Translations under genes and position numbers: made by a program
Source: Echiichthys vipera
Lineage: Eukaryota; Chordata; Actinopteri; Perciformes; Trachinidae
Length of the DNA: 64,000 nt
NCBI GenBank assembly: GCA_963691815.1
Contig: OY829657.1
Coordinates: 3,943,953 to 4,007,952, forward strand
Direction: 5' to 3'
The notes under the pieces: generated by a model
Database searches by the model: none
Seen by the model: the letters and a program-made list of their open reading frames with translations, nothing else
What the model was told of the DNA's origin: nothing
Shown: one piece after another, positions 1 through 11,239 of the stretch
Numbering within the stretch: position 1 is the first letter of the stretch
Layout of the letters: each line of letters starts with the position of its first letter

Positions 1-533
1 TCCTACCCATAAATGTTTGTATTTACGTTTCATCCTTGTGTCCCAGCGCCTTCTAATGTTATCGTAATAGTTACGTGCGTTTTACTTACCACTCTATTAG
101 CTTTGTTGTTATTCATATTTTTAATTATTTATATTTATTTCTTTTTATGCCTTATGCTGTGTACTTCCCCCTGTTGTTGTGACCCACTTATCTACTAAAG
201 ATCATTAAAGCTGATCTTACACGACAAACACACTGCTTAATGGTATACACTCGAGGTACGAGATACAAGGTGTCATGCTTTGAAACTGTGTTTGAGGGAT
301 GTATGGTCTAATCCAGAGTGACTGAGCCGTGAGAGGGATGGGACATGCAGCTGTTCCTGGGATCCAACTTGATCCCTGATCTGTATAAACTCTGTCACCC
401 TGTCACATTCAGTACAAAACACATACGGCACTACAAGATGTGTATTTGGGTCATATCTGACAGCTCAAACACCATTTATTTATTTAACTTTTTTTTTTTT
501 TTAGAAGTTCCAGAAAAAATCTCTCGGACTAAC
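1..533 (-). other. intron after the last glycine-rich exon (partial)
   Basis: This intronic sequence is AT-rich. It holds a T-run near 490-502 and, reading in transcript sense, begins at the GTTAGT donor. I see no exon, and the short open frames in both directions have no recognisable content. Confidence 0.7.
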
Positions 534-701
534 CTCTGTAGCCTCCACCGGCGCCCCCGGACATACAGCCACCGCCGCCGCCCCCGAACCCTCCGCGGGT
601 CTGCCAGAACTTTTGACAGGCCTGCCCTCCCTGGCCTCCGAGCACCAGCGGTCTGCCACCCTGACTGACAGGAGTGCTGTCATTCCAACCTCCGCCTCCA
701 C
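534..701 (-). CDS. alk: alk exon: glycine-rich module, part 5
   Basis: The exon is 168 bp, phase 1 at both ends. The acceptor is TGATGACAG and the donor GAG/GTTAGT. It encodes GGGGWNDSTPVSQGGRPLVL, then GGQGGQACQKFWQTRGGFGG, a glycine run and CMSGGAGGGYRG. This matches human ALK GGGGWND, GG-x-x-C, TRGGFGGGGGGC and GGGGGGY. About five residues are missing between the GG-x-x-Cys and the TRGG compared with the human sequence from memory. Two cysteines are kept. The next exon, toward the EGF-like and membrane parts, must lie left of position 1. Confidence 0.96.
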
Positions 702-761
702 CTGTCATCAAACACAACACACCTTTGATATGATGTGGAGTATAATCTGTGTAGTGAATCA

Positions 762-800
762 GTGTGTGTGTGTGTGCGTGTGTGTTTGCGTGTGTGTGTG
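762..800. repeat. (TG)n microsatellite, imperfect
   Basis: A run of TG with a few interruptions, 39 bp. In the alk transcript it reads as CA repeats and lies about 60 nt upstream of the acceptor at 701/702. Confidence 0.95.
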
Positions 801-902
801 ACGGAAAGGGGGACAGAGGCAGAGAAAGTGAGCTATTAAATGGGTCAATGATGAAGGGCTGAGATGCTAAATAGCAGGAATGCAAGCGGCATACCTAAAG
901 GC

Positions 903-903
903 G

Positions 904-934
<31 letters not shown>

Positions 935-944
935 ACGCACACGC

Positions 945-1007
<63 letters not shown>
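903..1007. repeat. (AC)n microsatellite with CACACG interruptions
   Basis: About 105 bp of AC, with a block of CACACG hexamers near 920-950 and then pure AC. In the alk transcript it reads as UG repeats. It is complementary to the CA tract just downstream (762-800). Confidence 0.97.
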
Positions 1008-1008
<1 letters not shown>

Positions 1009-1657
1009 CATACCCTATTAGTGATAACAAGAGCAGAGACCACAAAAACATAAAACCCTTTAAAAGAGACCTGGTAAGACGAGATTAAAGTTATAGCTAA
1101 TAAAGTTGAGACTCATCCCTCCAATATTCCCCGAGAGTAGCCAATTTAATTTTCCTCTTTCTTTATCCTTCTCTGACACCTTAGAGATACAAACAAATGG
1201 AAAAAATACAAAAAAAAACATCTCACCACACCGGTAACAGAACCCTCTAGACATGCTGCATATTTCATTTTTTCATTCACACAGTTTCCTCAAAAGAAAA
1301 CCTTGGGCTTTATGAAGATGTAAGAATCAATATCTTATGTTTTCCGGGCTGTTCGTCAAGTCTGAGCTCATGAATAAAGCAGCCTGAATTGTGCGTGGAT
1401 ATAATAATATAACAATGGAGCGTGTAGTTCTGCCCAGCGATGAAGGGGGACAAAGTGCTCCATATGAATAGTCATGAGCGGGGCCACGCTGGTTCTTGTT
1501 TTTTCGCCGAAACTCTGGCGCACCGAGGTGGAACTATGAAACGTATGCATTAAGAGAGAAGTAAACACCTTGAGGATAAATGGATGTGTTCAAAACAAGT
1601 ACAGGTAGACATACAAATAAACACTTCAACTTCAAGTAGTCCGTAAACTCAGTTCAG

Positions 1658-1660
<3 letters not shown>

Positions 1661-1698
<38 letters not shown>
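1661..1698. repeat. (TG)19 microsatellite
   Basis: Pure TG dinucleotides over 38 bp, ending in TGCATGC. Confidence 0.97.
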
Positions 1699-1699
<1 letters not shown>

Positions 1700-2049
1700 A
1701 TGCAGAGAGGAACACAACACTCGGCTCCTTTCTCATCATGAAGCGGGGATAGACGAGCCATATTCAGCAGTCATCTGCTCATCTCGTACTCACTCCACTG
1801 TCTCTTCCTGGACCAAGCTATCTCACCGGGGATGGGAATCGAGAATCAGTTCCAGTTGAGAACTGGTACATGGAACTGAAATCATATGCCTCTGAGCTTA
1901 TGAATGCCTTTTAGCAACGCTGCCATGTTTCTTTTTCTGACGGTTATGCACTGAAAAAAACAAAACTTGCATTGAGAAGGAGTCGTGGCGGAGAAACGGT
2001 CCAATCGAAACGGTTCGATTCACAAAGGAAGATGACAACAGTGCTGCTT

Positions 2050-2540
2050 GTAACGTCTGTGACACTGGCTTCCTGTACATTAGAGAATTGATTTCAAAAT
2101 CCTCCTGCTCACATATAAATGGTCTAGGGCCGAAGTATATCACTGATATGCTCCCTCTACATAAGCCTTCTAGATCACCAAGATCCTCTGAGTCTGTCAG
2201 AATCTGTTAGTGGTTCGCAGAGTAAACTCAAATCAAGGGAAAGCATCTTTCAGTCATTATGCAACAAACAGCTGGAATAAACTCCCTGAAGATGTGAGAC
2301 TTTCACCCACTCTGACCACTTTTACAACTCGACTGAACACTTTTATGTTCACCTTAGCTTTCTGCTAAATCTTTGCACTTTTAACGTCCGCACTGTTTTG
2401 ATTATTGTCTATGTTTTTATTCTCTTTGTCTTCCTGTAATGCATTTGAATTCACGACATGTTGTGCTGTGAAGCACTCTGAGTCTGCCTTGTGTATGAAA
2501 AGTGTTAAACAAATAAAGCTGCCTTGTCTTGCCTTGAAAT
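2050..2540 (+). mobile_element. LINE 3' fragment (L2/Maui-like reverse transcriptase C-terminus plus 3' UTR)
   Basis: Conceptual translation in broken frames gives pieces such as RIDFKILLLTYK, followed by residues typical of the C-terminal end of fish L2-type LINE ORF2. A 3' UTR follows, ending in AAATAAAGCTGCCTTG and a short TGCCTTG-type tail at about 2515-2537. The piece is 5'-truncated, contains stops and frameshifts, and is a dead copy. The subfamily is inferred from the motif only. Confidence 0.75.
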
Positions 2541-2942
2541 TATCATGTCAAGTAAGGGTGAAAACACCGGCAATATGCTGAAACATCTTTCTACACGACG
2601 TAAGAATGTTGAGAATGTATTTGACACTCATACAAGTGCCACTGCCTCCCAACGGAGCAGCACGCCGCTTACCGAGAGTAATTATCCCGATAAAACATTA
2701 GCTCCTATGACTATGAGAAAATCGATAAGACAGATGTATAAAGAATCGGAGCAATAAGCAGAATCAATAATGGAATTGATATAAATCAAATTCCCATCTC
2801 TATTTTTTCACTAACACTCACACAACTGCAGCCACAAACAATGCACTGTCTATCGGATGCCTCTTCACATACACAGAACATAATCCGCTGCAAACACGCA
2901 TAGAAACAGTGCCAACACACATCAAAGCCGCGTGTAGTGTAC

Positions 2943-3084
2943 CTGCGGCGTTTGACTTCCCGCTGCGTCCCGGTTGGCTGGGGTCATAGTCCATCTGCTC
3001 CAGCTGGGTCTCTGATAGGCTGCTGTAGCCCCGGCCACCTCCCCCAGCAGCGATGATGAGGGGGATATACACTTCTTTGTCCAC
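2943..3084 (-). CDS. alk: alk exon: glycine-rich module, part 4
   Basis: The exon is 142 bp, entering in phase 0 and leaving in phase 1, between TTATCCAG and GTACAC. It encodes VDKEVYIPLIIAAGGGGRGY followed by SSLSETQLEQMDYDPSQPG and a tail ending NAAG. PLIIAAGGGGR-Y is an exact ALK family landmark, and the closing Ala-Ala-Gly joins the next exon's glycines as in human ALK. The open frame continues upstream to 3282, but the match stops at this acceptor. The middle stretch is variable, as across the family. Confidence 0.95.
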
Positions 3085-3399
3085 CTGGATAACAATTGTA
3101 GTATAGTCAGACTCTTGTAAAGCATCAACTTTTTGGGAAATACGCTCATTTGCTTTGGAGTTAGATGAGAAGATTAATACCAGCTCATGTTTGTAAGGAG
3201 CCTGGGACCCATGTTTTATTTGCTCTGGCAGATACCTCTGGTCCTCTTTCCATTCAGACAGATTTCCAGCCAGCCAGACCATTTATCTCATATGGGCGGA
3301 TTTTAGACGATGACCGACAACGTGCGGAACTTTAAACAAAATACGTCATTATGTAATTTTTTTCACATATCGCACCCAGAACATTTTGAGTGTCGAACA

Positions 3400-3960
<561 letters not shown>

Positions 3961-4389
3961 CATCTATCTTTTTATGCACCAATTGAAAATGATTTTTTTT
4001 TTAAGTCTAACAATATGACTTGAAGAAACCTCTTCTATTATGACTTCATTCTCAAAATCTCAGATTCCGTGTCTTTCATTTTTATCCTTGCCCTAATCTG
4101 TAGTCATATTACAGCAGCTTCTGCCATGTTTATATCGAAGCCTAGCCTCTACGTCGCTTCTTCTTCTGTTTTTACGGCAGAATTAAACCGCTGCTCATAG
4201 TCCATGAGTGGCATTCAAGCGGTTGTTTAAAATAAAAGCCACCTGCTGGACAAATGCTCATGCTGTAAATATTGAGGGGGATATGCACCCATGGCTGCAG
4301 CTGATGTGGAACTGATAGCAACACTCTCAGACATGTCGATGCTACACCATCACCGCTCATTTCTGCACCGTGTAGTCTGTGCCCATTCA

Positions 4390-4480
4390 ATCATCACGTT
4401 TCGTTGCCCTGATTAGTTGTATGTTTATCCAATCGCATCCAGAGGCATTTTGGTCTGCTGCCGTTTTCACCCCCATTGGA
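4390..4480. repeat. fragment of a fish dispersed repeat
   Basis: It contains CACGTTTCGTTGCCCTG and a following stretch resembling the end of the repeat at 50900-51180 and 58760-59400. This is a short, degenerate copy. Confidence 0.5.
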
Positions 4481-4509
4481 AAAAATGTACGCATTTAATT
4501 TATTTATTA

Positions 4510-4640
4510 AACCATGAAAAGCCTCTTTGAGATTTACGTTCTCATTTACCAAGACACTAATTTAAGAGTGTCCTGGCCAAGACAGCCGCTGCACATTAAA
4601 GAACGTTTCAGAGATACAACATAACGGTTACAGAAAAAGA
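4510..4640. repeat. fish-type dispersed repeat fragment
   Basis: The phrases AAAAGCCTCTTTGAGATTT and CCTGGCCAAGACAG recall a widespread teleost repeat. The call is from recollection of common fish sequence, not from a second copy here. Confidence 0.4.
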
Positions 4641-4716
4641 AAAAAAAGGTCAATTGAAATTGAACCGAGGTGGTCTGTTGATGTCTTTGTGGTTATTTTG
4701 TCGCCTGAGAGTTCAG

Positions 4717-4765
4717 TTGATTAGCTTAGCTTAGCATAAAGACTGGAAATGGAGGGAAACAGCAA
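4717..4765. repeat. fish-type dispersed repeat fragment (TTAGCTTAGCATAAAGACTGG)
   Basis: A GATTAGCTTAGCTTAGCATA core followed by AAGACTGGAAATGGAGGGAA is a very common teleost repeat phrase. Boundaries are uncertain. Confidence 0.5.
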
Positions 4766-5430
4766 CCAGGGCTTGACCAAAGTTAACAAAATCATCTGAC
4801 CAGCTGCTCTACCCACAACAGGACTTTAGACCTGATTTTCCACTAGCTGACAGGGGTCGGAGCTCCCCGACAGAAGCCTAAGATTGGAGGTAAATCTGCA
4901 TTGGCCTGGCGCTCACACATCATCGCTCGAGTGGGATGTGAGGACTGGTCGCTGGTGCCTCACAGACACATTCCACATATCTAGCAGGGGGACGGGGTCG
5001 CTTTTGAAAAATGCTTTGCTTTGCTGCATGTGCTGCATTTGCAACAAGGACCAATGTTGTTGCACCCAGACGAAGCAGGCAATAAATAGTCAAGATGTGT
5101 AGAAACACACACCCCCAACCCTACATTAACCCATCCTTTTGATTTATTTTTAGTTTCATTACCATAAATCAGCCACCAACATTGAGCGTTTGTTTTGGCA
5201 GACATCCAAAAATCCTGTCTCACGGATGGTATTAAATCATTTACAGGGCCATTTCCTGCGTCACTTCAGACATCACTTCCTGCGTGTGTTTTTTCGTGAC
5301 CACTCGCGGGTTTCCTCCTGGTGGATGATCTAGCCTCTAGACCTGTCGTCTGCGGTCAGTCAGGTAGTGTGAGGACAGCAAGAAGGCAAATTGTGTCGTG
5401 TGAACATTACAGCAATGAGACAACTTTTAA

Positions 5431-5660
5431 AAAGTCTACTTGTGGGAACTTATTTAGTTAACAAGTGTCATACCTAGTTTGATGAATCTGTATCAAACTA
5501 TAAGTGTCAAAACAATGATACGCTAAGCTAACTGCTAAGCTAACTGCTAAGCTAAAAAGTCTACTTGTGGGAACTTATTTAGTTAACAAGTGATGTCTAG
5601 TTTGATGAATCTGTATCAAACAATAAGTGTAAAAACAACGATACGCTAAGCTAACTGGCT
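5431..5660. repeat. 125-bp direct tandem duplication
   Basis: The unit starting AAAGTCTACTTGTGGGAACT at 5431 recurs at 5556, offset 125 bp, with a few substitutions and a small indel. Between the copies is a GCTAAGCTAACT triplication (about 5522-5553). It is intronic. Confidence 0.9.
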
Positions 5661-5966
5661 GCTTGTACTTCCTATTTAATGGACAGACATGAAAGTGGTA
5701 TCATTCTTCTCAACAAGAAAGCAAATGCTAATGCCACTAATATTATTTCAGTGATATGAACTGCTTGAATGGTACGGTGAGCTGACAATACATAAATATC
5801 CACAAAACCTGCATTGTAATAAATATTCTACTTGCGGCAACAGAGAGACTGGGCCATTTTTATATATGAGACTCATAATTCCATCATACTATACAACATC
5901 TCTGCAAATTATCTGCGGTTCCAAAACATCAACTATAAATCTCCCTGGCCCTCAGCACCTTCTTAC

Positions 5967-6077
5967 CTTGAACACATAAGTAGCCCCGCCACCTCCTCCT
6001 CCGCCCCCTTTCACTTGGGTTTTGTTCGCCGTCGGGCCGCTCTGTTCCAGGCAGATCCTATTTAGTATGCCGTTGGA
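5967..6077 (-). CDS. alk: alk exon: glycine-rich module, part 3
   Basis: The exon is 111 bp (37 codons), phase 0 at both ends, between CCCTGCAG and GTAAGA. It encodes SNGILNRICLEQSGPTANKT, a run of eight glycines after QVK, and ATYVFK. The GGGGGGGGATYVF signature is diagnostic for ALK/LTK. The stretch before the poly-glycine run is shorter than in human ALK as I remember it. NKT is a sequon. The poly-Gly run is expected to belong to the polyglycine-II helix bundle of the ligand-binding module. Skipping this exon would keep the frame. Confidence 0.96.
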
Positions 6078-6597
6078 CTGCAGGGAGAGAGAGATGTCAG
6101 TAGAATTGCTTTCACGGATGTCAGTTGTGAGCAATTTCCATAACCCAGCTGCTGTGAGTCTAAAGCTTAAGCATTACAATGGTGAGCAAATATCACATAG
6201 AAATATCCAGATGCACACAGGAACTGAGGCAAGGACCGATGTTCCCTTTATAAGACAATACCAGCGAGATTAGAGTATTTACTTTTTTCCTGGTTACATG
6301 ACTGTAAATGTGCGTGACTATTGTACAACGGGTTCCTGTTCATGGTGCTGGATTAATGTCACTGACTGAATGAGACATCTCTGGAGCTGATCTCTATGCT
6401 GTTTGAAACCTAATTAGAGTAAATGAGGCTAATAGGTTTGACAAAATCGAATTCAGTACGTATAGTGTATAGTTAATTATGTTGCAGATTTGTTAGTAGA
6501 TTGTTTTGACAGTTTAAAGGTTGTTTACAAAAATGACATTAAATTAATGTTCTAAATAATGTTATATAACCATCACTGGAAATACTCTTAAAGTGAA

Positions 6598-7255
6598 ATC
6601 CCGGCGTAAAATCATCCCAGGGTCTTTTTCCGTAAATAAGCCATTGAGACAATTTTTTTCATGTAACAACTATTAACGGAGATAGAAAGTCGCTAACAGT
6701 CGCTAAGAGCCAATTGTGGCACTGATTAGCTTGGGGCAGCACGGTGAAGGCATTAAAGCGTCTTTTTTAACCACTAATACTGCTCATAATAAAACCAAAC
6801 CTCTGCAATAGCATGATAAGAGTCCTTACACATTAACCGAGGCATCAATGGGCTCCTTCCTTTTTGTTTGACTTTGGTAATTGACTTGAATGGATTTACT
6901 ATGTTTATTTACTATGAGAGGAGCTGGTACAGGGGCCAATTGGTAAGTCTTTGAAAACGCTCTTTTAATAAACTCCAGGTTCACTAACTACGTTGTTGGT
7001 GCTTCGTTTGCTGTGTAGGGACTCTTATCATGTTACTGCAGAGGTATGGTGTTATTTTGAGCAGTATTAGTGCTTAAAAAAGACGTTTTAATGCGTTCAC
7101 CGTGCTGCCCCAAGCTAATCAGTGTTAGCCGCATTTGGCTGTTAGCAACTGTTAGGATATCTCCGTTAATAGTTGTTAAAATAATTCTCGATTGGCTTAT
7201 TTGATGAGTGTATTTGGTGAAAAAGACCCTGATGATTTTACGCCAGAATCTTACT
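6598..7255. mobile_element. foldback (palindromic) non-autonomous DNA element
   Basis: The left arm (about 6598-6828) and right arm (about 7015-7255) are imperfect inverted repeats. GGCGTAAAATCATCCCAGGG on the left is mirrored by a GACCCTGATGATTTTACGCC-type end on the right. GGGGCAGCACGGTGAAGGCA is mirrored by CACCGTGCTGCCCCAAGC. A spacer of about 190 bp lies between. A related copy is at 50.3-50.9 kb and a single arm at 62.79-62.95 kb. No transposase frame is visible. Confidence 0.85.
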
Positions 7256-7954
7256 TTAATAGTTTGCTGCTGAGAGAGGTTCAGATTTGTCACACGTGTC
7301 ACACATCTTTAATATCTGATGTACAGTATTTTCATGTTTATGTTACCCGTCAATTAAATTTTCTTGCACACCAACAACAAAAGTCATCTTTATCATCTTA
7401 AATGTATGTTAAAACACACAATGCTTATACTGTCAATGTGTTTTAACTCGTTTAATCAGGTTAACCAATAAAGGCGGTCTGATAGTCAGCTCGTCGTTCC
7501 AGAAGTACAGCCTTTATAAAAATGGAATTGGACGTTTTGTTGCCAAGTGCAGGGACTTTGCCATGGCTGAGGTTTTGTGAATTAATGTGTCTGCCTTGTG
7601 TGTGCTATCATGCTGAACAGCCTGGAGCCAGTCCTGCTCCGAGAGTGAGGGCATGGGTTCCCTCCCCCCGCTGTGTCTGAACCTTACTCAGACACACAAA
7701 CACACACTTGAGGACGTCTCGTCTCTTCCTGGACTCCCTCATCTGTCTGAACCAAAGCTGTGAGGGAGGTGGGGATGGGGTGGGATGGGGGGGTACTTTG
7801 GTCACTGTGATTGGCAGGTAGAGGGGCTAAAATGGAAGTGCATTCAAATGTTCTGAGAGCCTTGCACACTTCCTGCCTCTCAGACTGTTCTGTCATTGCA
7901 GCATTTCACTTTAAGGCTTAGTTTGTGTCTGAGAGAGAAAAAAACCCAACACAA

Positions 7955-7978
7955 GGTGTGTGTGTGTGTGTGTGTGTG
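7955..7978. repeat. short (GT)n microsatellite
   Basis: Twelve GT units over about 24 bp. Confidence 0.9.
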
Positions 7979-8722
7979 CTTGAGAGCCTGAGTCTGCAGA
8001 GTACAAGGAGAAAGACACGCACTGAAAGAACGAGTATTTGTCAGGACAAGGAGGGTATCATTTCTCTCACCAGAGGGAAGGCTAGGTGTGAGAAAACACT
8101 GTTCTACAGCACAAAACACTTTCCGAGAAACCCTTCGGAGAGAGTTGCTGCCTCTCGTCAGAACAGGAGGGAAATAAGAGGAACCTTAAACAACTTCAGA
8201 TTCACTTTGGAAGAGCCCAGTCCCTCTCTGCTGTCTGCACCGAACACTTCAAGACACACTGTGTTAAAAAAATAATAACCGGATGACAGTGGCGAGGACC
8301 CCTGCCTTCTGAGCTACACACTGTGCCTTTCGGAAACAAAACCACACGACTCTCATGTCCCACTACAACCGCTGTAACATTAGAGCTCAGCATCATCTTC
8401 AAACTGGTGTTGTCACGTAAACATTCATATTTCATGTGAAGGTTATTTTGACTTTAATCCTCTGAAGTGTTTTACTGTCTTTTACTTCTATGGTCCTTGT
8501 TTTATGCTCTTTCTGAAGCACTTGTCTTTTAAAGGTAAGTGCTCAAACCAGTCATTAAATTAAGCAGGACATTAATAAGACTGATATTACGTTGAAGATA
8601 CTTAAGTGTTGACATACTATAGCTGTCTTTGCACATGGCTGACATTATTATGGACATTTCTTGACATAAAAAGCAGCAGTTTTATGGCCTTTTTCTTTTA
8701 ATTAGTACAGAAGTGTGATACT

Positions 8723-9094
8723 GGGGCAACACGGTGATATGGTGGTTAGTGCTGTCGTCTCACAGCGTGAGGGTTTCTGGTTCGAATCTCGGCTGGGTCC
8801 TTTTCTGTGTGGAGTTTGTATGTTATCCCCGTGTCTGCGTGGGTTTTCTCCTGGTTCTCCGGTTTCCTCCCACAGTCCAAAGACGTGCAGGTGTTCGGTT
8901 CATTGGTGACTCTAAATTGCCCGTAGGTGTGAATGGTTGTCGGTCTCTGTTTGTCTCTATGTGTCCTGCGATAGACTGGCGTCCTATCCAGGGTGGACCC
9001 TGCCTCACGTCCGATGTAAGCTGGTATCGGCTCCAGAACCCCCCACGACCCGGACAGGGACAAGCGGTTGAAGATGAATAATGAATGAATGAAT
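8723..9094 (+). mobile_element. tRNA-derived SINE with target-site duplication
   Basis: The head contains TGGTGGTTAGTGCTGTCGTC (A-box region) and GGTTCGAATC (B box). The body is the common fish stretch with GTGGAGTTTG and CCTCCCACAGTCCAAAGACG. The 3' tail is GAATGAATG. The 10-bp direct repeat GTGTGATACT flanks it at 8713-8722 and 9095-9104. Related copies lie at 48160, 58891 and 60314. Open frames across it are not genes. Confidence 0.92.
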
Positions 9095-9550
9095 GTGTGA
9101 TACTCAAAACATACATTTTTAACCTGGCTTTTAATTGAATTTGATTAATTTTACATTTATGTGTGTTTTCATTTCTGGTATATGTCGGTATAATTATCAT
9201 GGCACCTATTTCTAATCATGCCTCCTCTGTTTCCTCACTGTCACTTAAAAAGATTAATTATAGCATTTTGTAATGCAGATTTTTTTAATTGCTACGTGTG
9301 TGAAGAGAGGGGGAAGAGGGATTGTAGGCAATTTGTGAATGAACGGCAGAAGAGTCAATGGAGTCAAGGCGATTGCTATGGGAAGAGCCGAGAACGAACT
9401 TACTACAGTATGTTTTCTAAATATATCACCATGACAACCGTTACTATTCAACTGCATGTTTAAATGACTTTGCTCTGAGCATGTTGAAACACTAATGTTA
9501 ATTTTACTATATGCTCTCTCCTTGTTCAAGAATACATTTCATTTTTTTTA

Positions 9551-9768
9551 TTATAACTTCATTCTTGTTCCGAACACTGAAACTTGATCAACATATCTAT
9601 TGACAGGGAGATTAATGCTCCCAATGACATTGTAGGCTACTTTCCTAAAGACATACAAATACATATAAAACCTCCACAAAAAGGAACTGTATTTACCCAA
9701 CATTTCAGAATCGTTTGGCAATTTCCTCCATTAAGAAAACATAAATAGGCAGCAATGATAAGTGTCTA
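9551..9768. repeat. first copy of a 218-bp tandem duplication
   Basis: It starts TTATAACTTCATTCTTGTTC and contains CTGAAACTTGATCAACATAT and AACTGTATTTACCCAACATT. The second copy starts at 9769, carries about 33 extra bases near its start and is split by a LINE insertion. Confidence 0.9.
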
Positions 9769-10650
9769 TTATAACTTGATTCTGGTTCCGAACTGGTCCT
9801 TGTCTCACAAGTTTTTCTATCACTGAAACTTGATCAACATATCTATTGACAGAGAGATTAATGCTCCCAATGACATTGTAGGCTACTTTTCTAAGGACAT
9901 ACAAATACATATAAATCTCATCTCATCTCATCTTCAGCCTCTTATCCGGGGTCGGGTCGCGGGGGCAGCAGCTTTAGCAGGGGACCCCAAACTTCCCTTT
10001 CCTGGGCCACATTAACCAGCTCTAACTGGGGGATCCTGAGGCGTTCCCAGGCCAGTGTGGAGATCTAATCTCTCCACCTGGTCCTGGGTCTTCCCCGAGG
10101 CCTCCTCCCAGCTGGACGTGCCTGGAACACCTCCCTAGGGAGGCGCCCAGGGGGCATCCTTACTAGATGCCCGAACCACCTCAACTGGCTCCTTTCAACG
10201 CTAAGGAGCAGCGGCTCTACTCCGAGTTCCTCACGGATGCTGAACTTCTCCCCCTCTCTCTAAGGGAGACTCCAGCCCCCCTCCTGAGGAAACACATTTC
10301 GACCGCTTGTACCCGCGACCTCGTTCTTTCGGTCATGACCCAGCTTTCATGACCATAGGTGAGGGTAGGAATGAAGATTGACCGGTAGATCCAGAGCTTT
10401 GCCTTCCTCAGCTCTCTTTTCGTCACAACGGTGCGGTAGAGCGACTGCAGCACCGCCCCCGCTGCTCCGATTCTCCTGCCAAACTCACGCTCCATCGTCC
10501 CCTCACTCGTGAACATGATCCCTAGGTACTTGAACTCCTTCACTACATATAAAACCTCCACAAAAAGGAACTGTATTTACCCAACATTTCAGAATCGTTT
10601 GGCAATTTCCTCCGCTAAGAAAACATAAATAGGCAGCAATGATAAGTGTC
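9769..10650. repeat. second copy of the 218-bp duplication, split by an insertion
   Basis: Its two halves (9769-9915 and 10554-10650) match the copy at 9551-9768 with a few differences. They are separated by the LINE at 9916-10543. Confidence 0.9.
9916..10543 (-). mobile_element. 5'-truncated LINE (RTE/Rex-like reverse transcriptase C-terminus) with 10-bp target-site duplication
   Basis: The minus strand encodes EFKYLGIMFTSEGTMEREFG, then RRIGAAGAVLQSLYRTVV and IPTLTYGHESWVMTERTRSR, a C-terminal reverse-transcriptase region common in fish LINEs. Further on it breaks into other frames. The 3' end has a GATGAGATGAG tail. TACATATAAA flanks it at 9906-9915 and 10544-10553. The copy is dead. A shorter relative is at 45427-45727. 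Confidence 0.93.
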
Positions 10651-11239
10651 GAACTTTGGCAACTAACCCCCTTTTGCGCTAATTTCAGAGGTGGGGCCGG
10701 CCTTAGTGTCTGAACCTTTTAAATAGTGATGATGGATGATTTCATTGGTGACTCGAGGGATTGCGCTTTAGTCTCAGTGTGAACTGTGATGAAACACCAG
10801 AGCATAACGGATAGCGTCCCCTGGCAGAGCATCTCAAGTACGCTTAATGGAGACAAGGGGGAGATCCTGAGCTTCAATCGCAGATTCAAACAATTGTTGG
10901 TGGCCAAAAAAAATGATAGGATTTAGAGCGAGGGTATCCAAAGCAAGGTCAGGGTCCATGAGGGGCATTACTGGATCCCCGGCTCCTTGACTTTCAGAAA
11001 TCTCGAAGTTCTCCTATTAAAGTTTGTCTGCTAAAGCGTACATCTCTGCTGTGAGAGAGGAAACACAAAGGGAGAGAACTCAGTTTGGGTTTCATGATGA
11101 TCCCGCAGAGATGTGGGGCGTCAGATCCATGGATGAGAAGAGATGGTGAACTGGTTTGTTATTAAGGATTTAAAATTCACTTGTCACTCTCAGCGGGCAG
11201 ACTTGCCGCTCCACCAGAAGCACCTCTAAATGCACAGTA

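Larger units (their letters stand above)
702..2942 (-). other. intron (2241 bp) with three microsatellites and a LINE fragment
   Basis: It contains the (TG)n tract at 762-800, the (AC)n tract at 903-1007, the (GT)n tract at 1661-1698 and a LINE 3' fragment at about 2050-2540. Nothing else was recognised between 1010-1650 or 2540-2940. Confidence 0.85.

Noticed and set aside
3085..3282. Upstream extension of the glycine-rich exon frame to an ATG at 3282
   Set aside because: Family match begins exactly at the TTATCCAG acceptor and the phase fits the preceding exon; the extension is open intron.
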